Positions 31,484 to 42,796 of a stretch of 64,000 nucleotides of DNA are shown here, one piece after another. Origin of the DNA: Lumbricus terrestris (taxonomy: Eukaryota; Annelida; Clitellata; Crassiclitellata; Lumbricidae); assembly GCA_949752735.1 (NCBI GenBank), contig OX457036.1:82156505-82220504 (forward strand). Direction: 5' to 3'. The position numbers were made by a program, and so were the translations under genes. The first letter of the stretch is position 1; each line of letters begins with the position of its first letter. The notes beneath the pieces were generated by a model. That model did no database searches and was not told the DNA's origin. It was given only the letters and a program-made list of their open reading frames with translations.

Positions 31484-32024
31484 TACATGCCTTGGCACCG
31501 TCACAACGATTAGAAAGAAATAGCTCAGATTTTGATTTATGAAGTTAATCTCAGAAGCTGATTTATTGTTTCCATGCATGTCGATGTATGAATAGATAAA
31601 TACATTGACGTCAATGGATGGTAGTATCTTTGAAATTCATTCATTCACTGCGAAATTTTGAATTGCGTCTCTTCAAGAGAAACTAATCAGAGGGGCTTAT
31701 TCCAACACAAACGTGGCCAGAATCATCTTAAGATGAGATAGGAATGCTTTGGAGGGGGTCTGCGGTAAGGAAGCAAATCGCCAAGGGGAGACCATACCAG
31801 TTAGGCATGCTGCAGAGTGGGCCAAAATGGAGAAGGCACGGTTCGGTTTATAGTGATATGGTGGTATAACGAGAAAAGGGAACAGAGAGCAGACCTTGTT
31901 CAGCGGAAAAGAGGGAGCACTAATTATAATCAAGCGTCTATTATAGGGCTACAGAACTTGCCAAGGTCGACATTGGTTACAGAATCGAGGTCTAGCGGGT
32001 AACGTCAGACTATGGTGGTAGATA
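30976..32024. other. No supported gene; AT microsatellite
   Basis: Contains an (AT)n tract at 31439-31481 and TAGGCCTATATA motifs. No recognised coding frame. Confidence 0.5.
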
Positions 32025-32179
32025 TAGACAAGGCTTGGAATTCTAAAAGGGCTCTATAAATCACTGTTAGAAGCAAATCATGTAACAATTTGCTAACCGG
32101 TGTTTCTAGACTAATTTGACCCTGCTGAAAACGAAAATCGCTGTTAGCAAGCTGGATTTTTGGCCGTTCAATGAGAAAA

Positions 32180-33190
32180 ACAAGATGGCGGACAAAATGG
32201 CGGTCAGTTGCTTCAAATGGCTATAAGTAAAGTATTGTATGTGACAGGACCACGATTTTAGACTCTAAATTAAGATTATAGGGTGCAAGGAATACAATGG
32301 AACCAAATACACATATGCAGCACTGCAAGAAAATCAAAATGGCGGCCAGAATCTTAAAATGGCTGTAAGTGAAGTTATGTATGCAGCGGAATCATGATTT
32401 CAGGGTCTAAATCAACATTTTCGGGGTCAAGGAATGCAATGGAAGCAAGGTAACATATGTGGCATTGCACGGAAACCAAGATGGCGGACAAAATGGCGGA
32501 CAAAATCTTAAAATGGCTGTAAGTGAAGTTATGTATGCAATGGAATCATGATTTCAGAGTCTAAATCAACATTCTCGGGGTCAAGGAATGCAATGGAAGC
32601 AGCAAGGTAACATATGTGGCATTGCACGGAAACCAAGATGGCGGACAAAATGGCGGACAAAATCTTAAAATGGCTATAAGTGAAGTTATGTTTGCAATGG
32701 AATCATGTTGTCAGGGTCTAAATCAACATTTTCGGGGTCAAGGAATGCAATGGAAGCAAGGTAACATATGTGGCATTGCACGTAGACCATGATGGCGGAC
32801 AAAATGGCGGACAAAATCTTAAAATGGTCATAAGTGAAGACATATATGCAACTAAATCATGATTTCAGGGTTTAAATCAACATTTTCGAGGCCCAGGCAT
32901 GTGATGAAACCAATGTGACATATATAGCACTGCCTGGACACAAAAATGGCGGCCAAAATGGCGGCCAGATTCTTGAATTGGCTGTTGGTGAATTTCTGTA
33001 TCTAATGAATACATCAATTCAGAATGTAAATGAGAATTTTCGGAGTTAAGGAAAGTGATGAAATTAAAAGCACGGAATATATTATGTGACACTGCCAGAA
33101 AACCAAAAACCAAAATGGTGGACAAAAACTTCAACTGGCTATGAGTGATGTCTTGAACACATGCGATGAAGACTTGATTTCAGTCTGGAC
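32180..33190 (+). repeat. Left-arm tandem array, about seven 143-171 bp units
   Basis: Units carry GATGGCGGACAAAATGGCGG (at about 32183, 32337, 32480, 32636, 32791, 32942 and 33113, the second and last degenerate), a GGCTGTAAGTGAAGTTATG segment, ATCATGATTTCAGGGTCTAA, ATTTTCGGGGTCAAGGAATG and CATATGTGGCATTGCACGG. Several contain AAGATGGCGG, the YY1-type core. Confidence 0.9.
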
Positions 33191-33975
33191 TAGTAATTTC
33201 CAGGTCATATGCTTCCAACAAAATCACATGCAATGTTATGCAGTGAAATTGTCATACCTATAGTGAAAATTTTTAGTAGCACTAGCCTATGACTGCACTG
33301 CAGTTTAACTATTGCTGGCTTTATGTATATACAGGATGCATGCTTCAATGTTTCATAACTTGACCTATCAATAGTTTCAACTTTTCATGACTTGACGGAT
33401 ATAGCGTATACCGTAGAGTCAATTCAGGCCTTGCTACTGTCAATGCAATTGCACCTGAGTGCACATGACAAGATCGCACTTCGATAGCAGCAGGGCCTGA
33501 TGCTACGTTTGTCAACTTCACATGATTTGCTGTAGACAAACTCTATAATGTGGCTTTGGCGCACACTGGTAAAGATTACTTTCTTCCACCACACTCCATC
33601 CGATGAAGGTGAGGATGATATCTGAACATCAATATCTAGACAAATGGGCCTTTCCAAACTTACAGCTTGGTAATGAGCTCATAATGGAATGTTCCAATTG
33701 TAGAAAGTAAGTGGCAACATTCAAGTAGTTTATTCATGCATTCTTTCAGCTGATTGCTGCTAAATATGTCATATCACATCCAGTTGTAGCATGAAGGACA
33801 CTCAATTCTTCATAGTTACGTGATTTGGATGAGCTTCCGTTCCGCTGATGTTCCTGCCATCACCAAAACACCGTTAAATATAAAGCAAACACATATGACC
33901 CGGCAGTGGACAACACCTTATCTTTTTTCACGTAACCACCAGCAACCGCTCTAGTCCATATCTCCAAATGTGGCT
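33191..33975. other. Element centre, no gene recognised
   Basis: Between the left array and the small hAT. Short open frames on the minus strand show no family features that I know. Confidence 0.4.
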
Positions 33976-33983
33976 GTTGAGAG

Positions 33984-34126
33984 CATAGGCGCAACCACCC
34001 TATGGGACCCACGGGATGCGTCCCCCAACCTTTGAGTGGTCCCCTAGCTTTATTATTATGGCCCCCAACTTTTAGGACGTGATTCATTATGGTCCCCCCA
34101 ACTTTTAGAACGCGATAGCACCTATG
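33984..34126. mobile_element. Tiny hAT element, TSD GTTGAGAG
   Basis: The 143-bp insert begins CATAGGCGCAACCACC and ends CGCGATAGCACCTATG. GTTGAGAG is duplicated exactly at 33976-33983 and 34127-34134. The interior has two CCCCCAACTTTTAG(G/A)ACG units. The 8-bp TSD and short termini suggest hAT, although the termini are weak. Confidence 0.8.
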
Positions 34127-34649
34127 GTTGAGAGCTGAATATATAGACAGGAATGTTCAAAGCTAGATCAGTCTTTCTTTAAAGCATAGAGCCTACCAAG
34201 AACATTCACCCAATTTTCTGACAACGAAGTATTTCAGGACTCCACACAGTGACAGAGTTGTGGTGGTAATTTACTGTACGATTTCACTTTTGAAAAGCAA
34301 TGTCCACTATATCTTTCGAAGGCAATAATTATTAACCCTTTTGTAGTCAATCGAAAGTAGGCTACCTGTACACAGGTATCCACTGTATCTGTCGGGTCAC
34401 CAAATGTCTTCGCGTTTGGAGGTTCCCTATAATTGCTTGAACCATTGCTTGTCCATCAATAATTTCTCTGCAACAGGTTGGATGAACTGCGTCGCGACTT
34501 ATGGGCATATCACAATATTTGGTCATGTCCCATACAATATGCGAGATGTCTTGCATTGGCCCCTTTACCGCAGCGGATTGCCTGCAGGGTCTGTGTGTTG
34601 CTTAGGTAGTGTCTTGATGGACTAGCCCCAATATGTCTGAAAGAACTCT

Positions 34650-34945
34650 TTTTTTCAACCTCGGATGTCCAGCGTCGATCTACTCTTCGGCTGGCGGACC
34701 AAGCTGAGCTGGTTCACTCGCGGTCTGCCATTCGACATCACCTTTCATTCTCTGTAGTGGGTTCTAAAATCTGGAATGGGAATGGCCAACCCCTCTTCAC
34801 AGCGCTTATTGCTTGCCCATGGGTCACTCCACTCTGTTCCTTAAGAATCTAAAAACTGTCCTATTTAGTTGTAGTTAAGTCGGGAGCGATTCCGGACAGC
34901 CCACCTTGAAGAGACACTACGTAAAATATTCTAAATAAACAAATG
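34650..34945 (+). mobile_element. LINE 3' relic
   Basis: Text such as GTAGTGGGTTCTAAAATCTGG, AAGAATCTAAAAACTGTCC and GTCGGGAGCGATTCCGGACA then GAAGAGACACTACG parallels the LINE end at 56265-56450 (GTCGGGAGCGCTTCTGAGTA then GAAGAGGCGCTATAG). The frame is broken. Confidence 0.55.
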
Positions 34946-35319
34946 CTATGACTCTGCTATAGAAATGCCGACTGGACAAGTTACTTTTGCAGAGAGAATC
35001 CAATCCCATTGGTTTTGAGAAAAGTCCAAGGCACAATCGTGTTTCCAGATCCATGGGACAGTCAGCTTGATACGATCTAATAAGGCACTGCATGATATAC
35101 CAAACTTCCTTTGTAATTTTTTCAGTGTTCTTTTGAAGAACACTCCTTGGTTTAAGACTTGCTGAAGGCATTTCGATAATTTGAATGATCATATCTGGTC
35201 AAATAAGGGAACATTGTAGATAAATTCAACTGTGCAGGTTTCAGATACCATCTTGCAAAGACCTGGCAACAAATTTGAATCAAGTTCCCATTGCATGCAT
35301 GACTTCACTAACATCCATT

Positions 35320-36780
35320 TTGAAATTCTTGCCGCCATTTTGTTCGCCATTTTGGTTTCCAGGCAGTGCTATACACTGTGTCCGGATGAAAAGTAGTACA
35401 CAACTAAAAGTGTCATAACCCGGTCAAAAATTTAGGATTTGTCTGAAATTTTTAATACAGCAACAGTGACCATATATACACGAGTTCCTAAAGCCGATTA
35501 GAAATATTCGTGAGTTTGTCAAATTTATGAGGGTTTGCGATGGAGCACTGAAAAATTAAAGTTTCCAACATGGGCCCTCACATAAGAGAGTGAAGTTCGG
35601 CTACAGTTGGTGTTCAAAATGTCCTCCTCGTTGACGGACACACGACCGCAGACGTAGACGCTACTGTTTGATGGTCCGGTCGATGATCACTTGGTCAAAC
35701 ATCCGCCACTCTTCAATCAGACGCACCCTACGCCCTACGGTTATCGATGTCATGAATACGCGTGAACGAAAAACGCGCCCCTCCAGTAAATGCACCTGGT
35801 ACTCCGGATCGGGGTCTGGACTGCTGGGCGGCCACAGCTACGGGTTATGAAGCCGACTGTATCCCTGGACAACTACTACGTCTACGGTCGTGTGTTCGTG
35901 AACAAGAAGGACATTTTGAACACCGGATATAGCTGAATTTCACTTCTTTTCAGGTTTTCCATGTTGGAAAGTTCAATTTGTTGGTGCTGCATTTTAAACG
36001 CTCATAAATTTGACAAACTCACGAACATTTCTAATCGGCTTTAGGATCTCGTGTGTATATATGGTCACTGTTGCTGCATTAAAAATTTCAGACAAATCCT
36101 AAAAGTTTTGACCGGGTTATGACACTTTTAGTTGTGTACTACTTTTCATCCGGACACAGTGTATATGTCACATTGGTTTCATCACATGCCTTGGCCTCGA
36201 AAAGTTGATTTAAACCCTGAAATCATGATTTAGTTGCATATATGTCTTCACTTATGACCATTTTAAGATTTTGTCCGCCATTTTGTCCGCAATCTTGGTT
36301 TCCGTGCAATGCCACATATGTTACCTTGCTTCCATTGCATTCCTTGACCTCGAAAATGTTGATTTAGACCCTGAAATCATGATTCCATTGCATACATAAC
36401 TTCACTTATAGCCATTTTAAGATTTTGTCCGCCATTTTGTCCGCCATCTTGGTTTCCGTGCAATGCCACATATGTTACCTTGCTTCCATTGCATTCCTTG
36501 ACCCCGAAAATGTTGATTTAGACTCTGAAATCATGATTCCACTGCATACATAACTTCACTTACAGCCATTTTAAGATTCTGGCCGCCATTTTGTCCGCCA
36601 TTTTGATTTTCTTGCAGTGCTGCATAATTTTATGTGTATTTGGTTCCATTGTATTCTTTGCACCCTTTAATCTTAATTTAGAGTCTAAAATCGTGTTCCT
36701 ATCACATACAATACTTTACTTATAGCCATTTGAAGCAACTGACCGCCATTTTGTCCGCCATCTTGTTTTTCTCATTGAAC
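35320..36780 (-). repeat. Right-arm tandem array, inverted, interrupted by a nested element
   Basis: The same units as 32180-33190, read on the minus strand (GCCATTTTGTCCGCCATCTT at about 36270, 36425, 36580 and 36740, plus one at 35330). The array is split by the insertion at 35366-36165. Confidence 0.88.
35366..36165. mobile_element. Mariner-like nested element with about 215-bp inverted ends
   Basis: TACACTGTGTCCGGATGAAA at the left and its reverse complement TTTCATCCGGACACAGTGTA at the right, both abutting TA. The inverted similarity continues for about 215 bp (AGTAGTACACAACTAAAAGT, CATAACCCGGTCAAAA, ACTCACGAA). The centre (35610-35935) holds a second weak inverted pair (TTCAAAATGTCC with GGACATTTTGAAC). 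TA target site and terminus suggest Tc1/mariner; no intact transposase. Confidence 0.75.
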
Positions 36781-36911
36781 GGCCAAAAATCCAGCTTGCT
36801 AACAGCGATTTTCGTTTTCAGCAGGGTCAAATTAGTCTAGAAACACCGGTTAGCAAATTGTTACATGATTTGCTTCTAGCAGTGCCATTTTGAGATTCCA
36901 AGCCTGGTCTA

Positions 36912-37239
36912 ATAACGAGAAAATACGTAGGCTACTCGATACTCTGCTTATATCGACAAGTCAGTGCACATGGACAGCATAACGCATATACACACCGTGA
37001 TTCAAATTGCTTGTTAACTGAAATTTCGGCATATGAAGTTGAAAGATTCATATCTCTTGATCCGTTCAACTTTATCTCATGAAATTTTGGAATCATATTC
37101 TTGGTCCAATTTTCTAAATATTTGGAAAATTTTTAGCGTGATATGTTATCAAGCATTAGAGATAGGCATATATGAAAAACAGTTTGGCTTACTTTTGTAT
37201 ATTGACGCAGATTTCAAGAATTCTCAGCCACTATAATTA
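36912..37239. other. No gene seen
   Basis: AT-rich; the 67-residue plus ORF at 37033-37236 is unrecognised. Confidence 0.4.
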
Positions 37240-37445
37240 CATCATCATTACCATCCTCATCATCATTGCTCTCCTCCGTCCGCCCGCGTCGACGATGAGG
37301 CCTTTACATGGCGTCTCGACACTGCTCTATCCTTGATGATATCCGTGGCATTCCTCATATCCATACGCCTTTCCTCTAGATCCTCTCTTATGTTGTCGAT
37401 CCATGTTTTTCTTTGACGTCCTCTACTTCTCCGTCCCTCCACATT
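37240..37445 (-). mobile_element. LINE C-terminal relic with (ATG)n tail, minus strand
   Basis: On the minus strand GRRSRGRQRKTWIDNIREDL followed by EERRMDMRNATDIIKDRAVS reads to a stop, then ATGATGATGAGGATGG. The RGRQRxTWxDNIRED pattern is the C-terminal basic tail common in non-LTR reverse transcriptases. The tail of ATG triplets parallels the CAT tracts elsewhere in the window. Confidence 0.65.
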
Positions 37446-37657
37446 GCCGCGCAGAGCCGCAGCTGCTGGTAGTTAGAGCGCTATATAATTACATTCACTA
37501 ATCAACTTGGTTTTAAGAGCAGTTAACGGATAGGCCTATTACGTATAGATAGGCCTATACACGCTTGGAAGATTTGACGATGAGGTGAAGGAGAAATGGT
37601 TACTATTTACTTACTTCCTTTCATTTGGGTTTCAGCTTCAGGCTAAAGCTATAGATA

Positions 37658-37732
<75 letters not shown>

Positions 37733-40068
37733 CTTCGTAACGATGACAACCTAACGATATTCAGTCCAGGGGGAACTCATCATTAGCATCGTCCTATTCC
37801 TCGCCTTCCATTTCTCTTTGTTTCTTCTTCTTTGTCTTTTTCCGCTTTAGCCATACTTCCCCATCTTAGTCCAAAAGAAGTAAGAAATAATTAGATGGTC
37901 GAGAACATCGCGAAAGATGTTTGTTATCTCTTCAATGGTTGCAATTATCATGCTCAAAACGTTGCGGATATTCATACTGTCATACAGACCAATAGTAGAC
38001 TATAGGCGCATACCCCTTATAAGATGATCGACTTAACTCCGTTTTATTTCTGAGAGGCAGCTGTACAAGTTCGCACTCTTTATTATGGCTTCGAATGCTC
38101 TTCCGCGAGGTCCAGAAAGCAGAACCATAGCCTATTACTGCTTCATTATGCCTAGTCTCTGCAGAGACGTTATCCACGCAATCAGCTATAAGAGAAAAGT
38201 GACCGCAATATCATGTTATAATATTGCCAAATATTTTAAAATCTAACTTCATGTGTATACATGTACGGATCAGCGAAGTTTGTTTTGATGCATCGCTCTC
38301 TGGGATTTAGATGCAGGTGCATGCACACCTGCATTTGCTGCAAAGCTTTTCCGGAGTTTGCGGAGGAAGTGATAGTGTATATATCTTTGGCAGTATACGA
38401 ACTGCACGCTTTCTCTGGCGATGTCAAGGCGATCTTGTAGAGTATACGTCTGCACTTGGACGGTCTGTCTATCTGTCAGGAAATGCTTCCATGGTCTCAT
38501 AGGTGACAAGATGTTTTCCTGCACCTATACGTTATCCGGTACCATCGTACATGTGCATTTGATTTGAGATGCTGCACCTAGGCGACCACGAAAACTATTT
38601 TCCAAATAATTATCCGCAGGTAAATATATACCGCGGTGAGCCTATATTAGGCCTATACGTTGGTCTGTGTTCCTTGAATCATCCTTGATGTCGTAGCTCT
38701 TTCGATTTCGCCGTCTCTGGTCTTTCCTTAATACAAAGATTATGGATCCAGTTATAATAAGCCTATAATAACCCAGCTATCGTTCCTTAAACCCCAATCA
38801 ACGAATCTTACAATACAAACCGGTTTTAGGAACAAAAAAGAGAGTTTAATTCAAAGGCGCCGAACTACCTGCAATCAAGATTTGATTTAGTTTTTGAATG
38901 GCAGCTTAGTTACAGTGTGCAACATATTTCGTGACAGAATACGCACAGTTAGTTGAGCCTTCGTCGATAAAACGTCTGCGAACTCATCGACCTACATTGC
39001 GTCAAAGCCGATGCGCTGCTGCCGCTCAAAGGTACAGCATGCTTTCCAATAGCATTCCGATATGGATATTGGATAATCCATGCTGGAGCGACATTTTTAT
39101 GGACATGCTATATGATCCATGACCGCTGACACTGGATGAAGTCGAAAACAGATGTTGAGCTGTCATCAGATTTTCTTTCCCACATCATCCAATAATTCTC
39201 TCCCTCCGGAAAGCTATCAGATGTCTAGCATGTAAAAACGAGTTATTTTGAATTCAAGACAGCTTATTGGCCGACAGAACAAACATTAATCATGAAATAG
39301 TATAGTCTATATGTTCCAGTTAAGTCTGTATACGTATACGAGCACTTGTTATAGCGCCAATTCAGGCTTGCTGCTCAGAAGCGTTCCAGACTACATTATA
39401 CGGGCACTGAATCGGAGTTTGAGGCCGAAGCCCATGTGCAGTTGCGAATAAAGGACTTGCTCATGGTCATCACGCGGCGGTTGAGGTGGATTCGAAAACT
39501 TCCATATAAACTTGATGCATATATGCCCGAACTTTGGTAGGCAGCCAATCAGACGAGCCGTAGCATTAAGGACAGATTGTAACATTTACGCGCGAAATTG
39601 TTAAGCCTGCAGAGATATCACTGCCATAGTCAACTCTCATGCATGCAGATGCATGCATCAGAGTTGTGGCGGCTTTAGTTGTAAGCGAGCAGCACGCCGA
39701 GTGATTCTAGCGAAGATGGTAGAAGCACGTGCAACATGCATTTCTTGCGTGTTCTGAAACTTAAGAGATCAACCCTGGCGGCATCAATGAACGTATACAC
39801 GTATTATTAAGGTATCAAGTATAAGGAGAAGATATTATTTTGTCGTTGTCTTTGATGCCAACGAAACCGGAATTCCTGCTTTAGGAATAGGAGTTTTTAA
39901 AGTTTTTTTTAGGTGGATGTTCGTAATCAAGCACAGACAGAATTAACAGAGGCTGATTGCTTTGAAGACGATTGTGTCTATGTTTATAGCCTATATGCGT
40001 GTGGATATTATGCGTGTGAGTAAGCTTAGGGCCTACATAGGGCTATATTTTGTGTGCATATATGCACA
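37446..40068. other. No supported gene; AT microsatellite
   Basis: Holds (AT)34 at 37661-37728 and scattered short unrecognised frames on both strands. Nothing defensible as a gene. Confidence 0.45.
37661..37728. repeat. (AT)34 microsatellite
   Basis: 68 bp of uninterrupted AT dinucleotides; self-complementary and able to extrude a cruciform. Confidence 0.97.
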
Positions 40069-40317
40069 TACTGGCCTCGTTAGCTACACCGGTAAGCGAG
40101 AGCGGCATACGTCTGCTGGTTGCAACGGACTGCGGTTCAAGCCCCGGGCTGGGAGTTGACATTCAGAGATTTAGATATCTCGGGCTAGCACGTGTGGGAC
40201 GCAGGGGCGCAAGCTGCTGCGGAGCGACCTTGGGCAAGTTGCTTACCCATCATTGTCTGTGGGGAAGGCAACGGGAAACCACCTCACTCATCTCATCCCT
40301 GCCTTCGGGCAGAGCAC
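40069..40317 (+). mobile_element. tRNA-derived SINE
   Basis: GGCCTCGTTAGCTACACCGG carries an A-box-like TTAGCTACACCGG, and GGTTCAAGCCCCGGG, 55-60 bp on, matches the pol III B box (GGTTCRANYCC). A tRNA-unrelated body follows (GACCTTGGGCAAGTTGCTTA, GGGAAACCACCTCACTCATC) ending TGCCTTCGGGCAGAGCAC and the CAT tail. A related 3' end lies at 25302-25321. Transcription by pol III from the internal promoter is inferred. The parent tRNA is not identified. Confidence 0.75.
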
Positions 40318-40518
<201 letters not shown>

Positions 40519-41101
40519 ATGCACATATACATTATATATGTAGCCTATAATATATGTGGGCATATAATAGGCCTAAATTTGACACTGTATAGTGTATAAC
40601 TGTATATAATATGTATGTATTCTCTCTTTTCGCCTCCGTCAGACCGTGGCCGACGATGAGTCCTCAATTTGGCGTCTCCAGGTTTCCTTTTCCTGATTTC
40701 TTCCGCTGGTGTATAATAGGCATATATAAATATATGTGTGTGTATTATGTTTGTGTGCATATATATATATATATATATATGTGTGTGTATATTAGGGTTG
40801 TCCAGAAAAACAAAAAGTTTCAGAAAACACCCAAAGTGAAGTTTTTCCCATGATTTTATTCATGTGTGGCCTTCAGATATTTTTTTACAGAATTTTAAAA
40901 TGTCATCCTGAGGTCCCTCATGGCCCCTGAACTTAGGGACCGATTTTGATAGAAATTGCACTGTATTTTCAATACGAACAACTGATAGCGAAGCAGATAG
41001 GACTCGCAGTTGCACTATTAGACACCAAACTGATATAATTTTCATTACTCTTGACTAATCAGCAATAAAACAAGTTGAAATGTACTATTTGAGCAATATA
41101 A

Positions 41102-41273
41102 GGGGCCGTCCATAAATGACGTCACGCAATTTAGGACGATTTTTGACCCCGAACCCTCTCGTTACACGTCGTCACAAAATTCATACGATATCTAGTAAGA
41201 AACTGTCACAAATAGTCACAGATGTGTGACCCGGCCCCTCCCCAGGGTGCGTGACGTCATTTATGGACGGTCC
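41102..41273. repeat. Nested inverted unit in left arm, CCGTCCATAAATGACGTCA
   Basis: GGGGCCGTCCATAAATGACG is answered 150 bp later by CGTCATTTATGGACGGTCCC, so each arm holds its own small inverted-repeat unit. The counterpart in the right arm is at about 43107-43279. The TGACGTCA core is also a CRE/ATF site. Possibly an old MITE captured in the arms. Confidence 0.8.
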
Positions 41274-41655
41274 CCAATGAAGTATCAATACGCACCCGCC
41301 GCAGGCGTCGCATCATATGGTTCGCACCCCTATTTTTCACATAATGTTTGTAATGCGACTGTTGTGAATGCCTTGACACAAAGCCTCTATGCTTAAAGAT
41401 GTCGACTCTGCAACAGCACCCAGACTATGATTACGGGACACTTGCTTGATGTCATCTTGTCAACAGTTTGGAATTGCTTCCTGTGCTCTTTGACACCCTG
41501 CAAAGGCCATGGAGGATCTCTGTTCAGGAGCGGTCGTAATAATGGTTGCGAAGTCCGATAATAAGCTTCAGTCCACGCTCAGCTGTGTCCTTTACAACTT
41601 TGACAGCACGAAACAATTCTCAGCTAAGACGTATGTTTGGTCACATGACCATTGA

Positions 41656-42309
41656 TTGGCTGGCTTAACTAGCCAGTCATTGCTGATATCCAGCAGTCAG
41701 AACAGAATAACAATCAATGGAGAAGAAGTGGAGCAAGTCACTGAATTTTGCTATCTCGGAAGCCAAATATCGGAGGATGCGAAGTGCCACAAAGAAATCA
41801 AGAAGAGGATAGCGATGGGGAAAGAAGCATTCACGAAAAGGAAGGACCTATTGAAAGGAGGATTGAATCGAGACATCAAGAAAAGAATGGTCAAGGCACT
41901 AATCTGGAGCGTCACACTGTACGGAGCAGAGACCTGGACGATGAGAAAGGAGGATGTCAAACGAATAGAAGCGTTCGAGATGTGGATATGGAGAAGGATG
42001 GAAAGGGTCAGCTGGACAGAGCATAAATCAAACGAAGAAGTATTGAAAAAGGTGGAAGAGGAAAGATCCTTGATGAATACAATTAGAACAAGGCAGAAGA
42101 ACTGGATGGGACATATACTGAGAGGCAACTCCTTGCAAAAAGACATAGTGGAGGGCAAAATGGAGGGGAAGAGGGGAAGAGGAAGACCGAGGGAAAAGTT
42201 CTTGGACTGGATGATGAAGGATGGATATGGGAAACTTAAAGAAAAGGCACAACACCGAGAAGAGTGGCGTCGTTGGGCATCTGGACCTGCCGAGAGGCAG
42301 CAGACCTAA
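41656..42309 (+). mobile_element. LINE reverse-transcriptase C-terminal ORF
   Basis: 217 codons, open. RITINGEEVEQVTEFCYLGS and SVTLYGAETWTMRKEDVKRI are the post-catalytic thumb/connection motifs (FxYLGS, LYGxExWxxxK) of RTE/jockey-group non-LTR reverse transcriptases. MGHILRG and GRGRPREKFLDWM form the C-terminal basic end. The catalytic FADD region is absent: a 5'-truncated copy. It lies entirely between the two long arms and was either captured before transposition or inserted into the element. The relic at 11161 belongs to the same family. Confidence 0.85.
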
Positions 42310-42796
42310 AGAAGAAGAACTGAGTGTGTGATTCTGGGTCAGTTAAGTTCGTTAAGGTTGTATCGCGAGCAACTTTCTTCAAGGCAAGACCTATCGAAAC
42401 TTGTAGATGGCTTCAGGCATGCAGTGGTGTTGCTAATAATCGAGTCGCTAATTCTTGCTATCATGGGATTTTTGCTCAAAAGTACAAATGGAACAATTTC
42501 TTCCGTGAGGTACCACCAGTGTGAGAATTGTGGATAAATAACGGGGTGGGTTGGCCTATGATCCACAAGGAATTGGCGTGTGAAAAACATACTTTAGCCT
42601 ACTATGGGTCCGTATATAGGAAAGACTGGAGGGTTGAAACTCCCAACCACCCTGGGGATTCTTGCCCTGGGTTCTATCGGTGGTTGCCAAGTTAATTAGT
42701 TTCAGTATTGACAACTGCCATTATCAACTACACTAAAATCAATCATGTCATGGACAAAGCGGAAAATCATCTTGCTGGAGCATCAGCAAACGATAC
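42310..42796. other. Interior of long-TIR element, no gene seen
   Basis: Follows the LINE stop and an AAGAAGAAGAA tail. The short frames at 42324-42537 are unrecognised. GGGTTGAAACTCCCAACCACC near 42633-42653 is a local inverted repeat. Confidence 0.4.

Larger units (their letters stand above)
32025..36911. mobile_element. Foldback-type element with long inverted arms of ATGGCGG tandem units
   Basis: The outer ends TAGACAAGGCTTGGAAT (32025) and ATTCCAAGCCTGGTCTA (ending 36911) are inverted matches. They are followed by CTAGAAGCAAATCATGTAAC and TTGCTAACCGGTGTTTCTAG type sequence in both arms. Each arm then runs into tandem units of about 150 bp (left 32180-33190, right 35320-36780, opposite orientation). 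The centre (33200-35290) holds a small hAT and a LINE relic but no transposase. A clear TSD was not found. The structure resembles Foldback or long-TIR elements. Confidence 0.75.

Noticed and set aside
35668..35850. 60-residue ORF in the centre of the mariner-like insert as a transposase
   Set aside because: No DDE/D-type motif or helix-turn-helix pattern is recognisable; the region is itself partly palindromic.
40069..40150. Functional tRNA gene
   Set aside because: A- and B-box-like motifs exist, but no complete cloverleaf is evident and the sequence continues into a SINE body and tail.
41751..42158. 135-residue minus ORF opposite the LINE fragment
   Set aside because: Antisense shadow of the reverse-transcriptase frame, with no family features.
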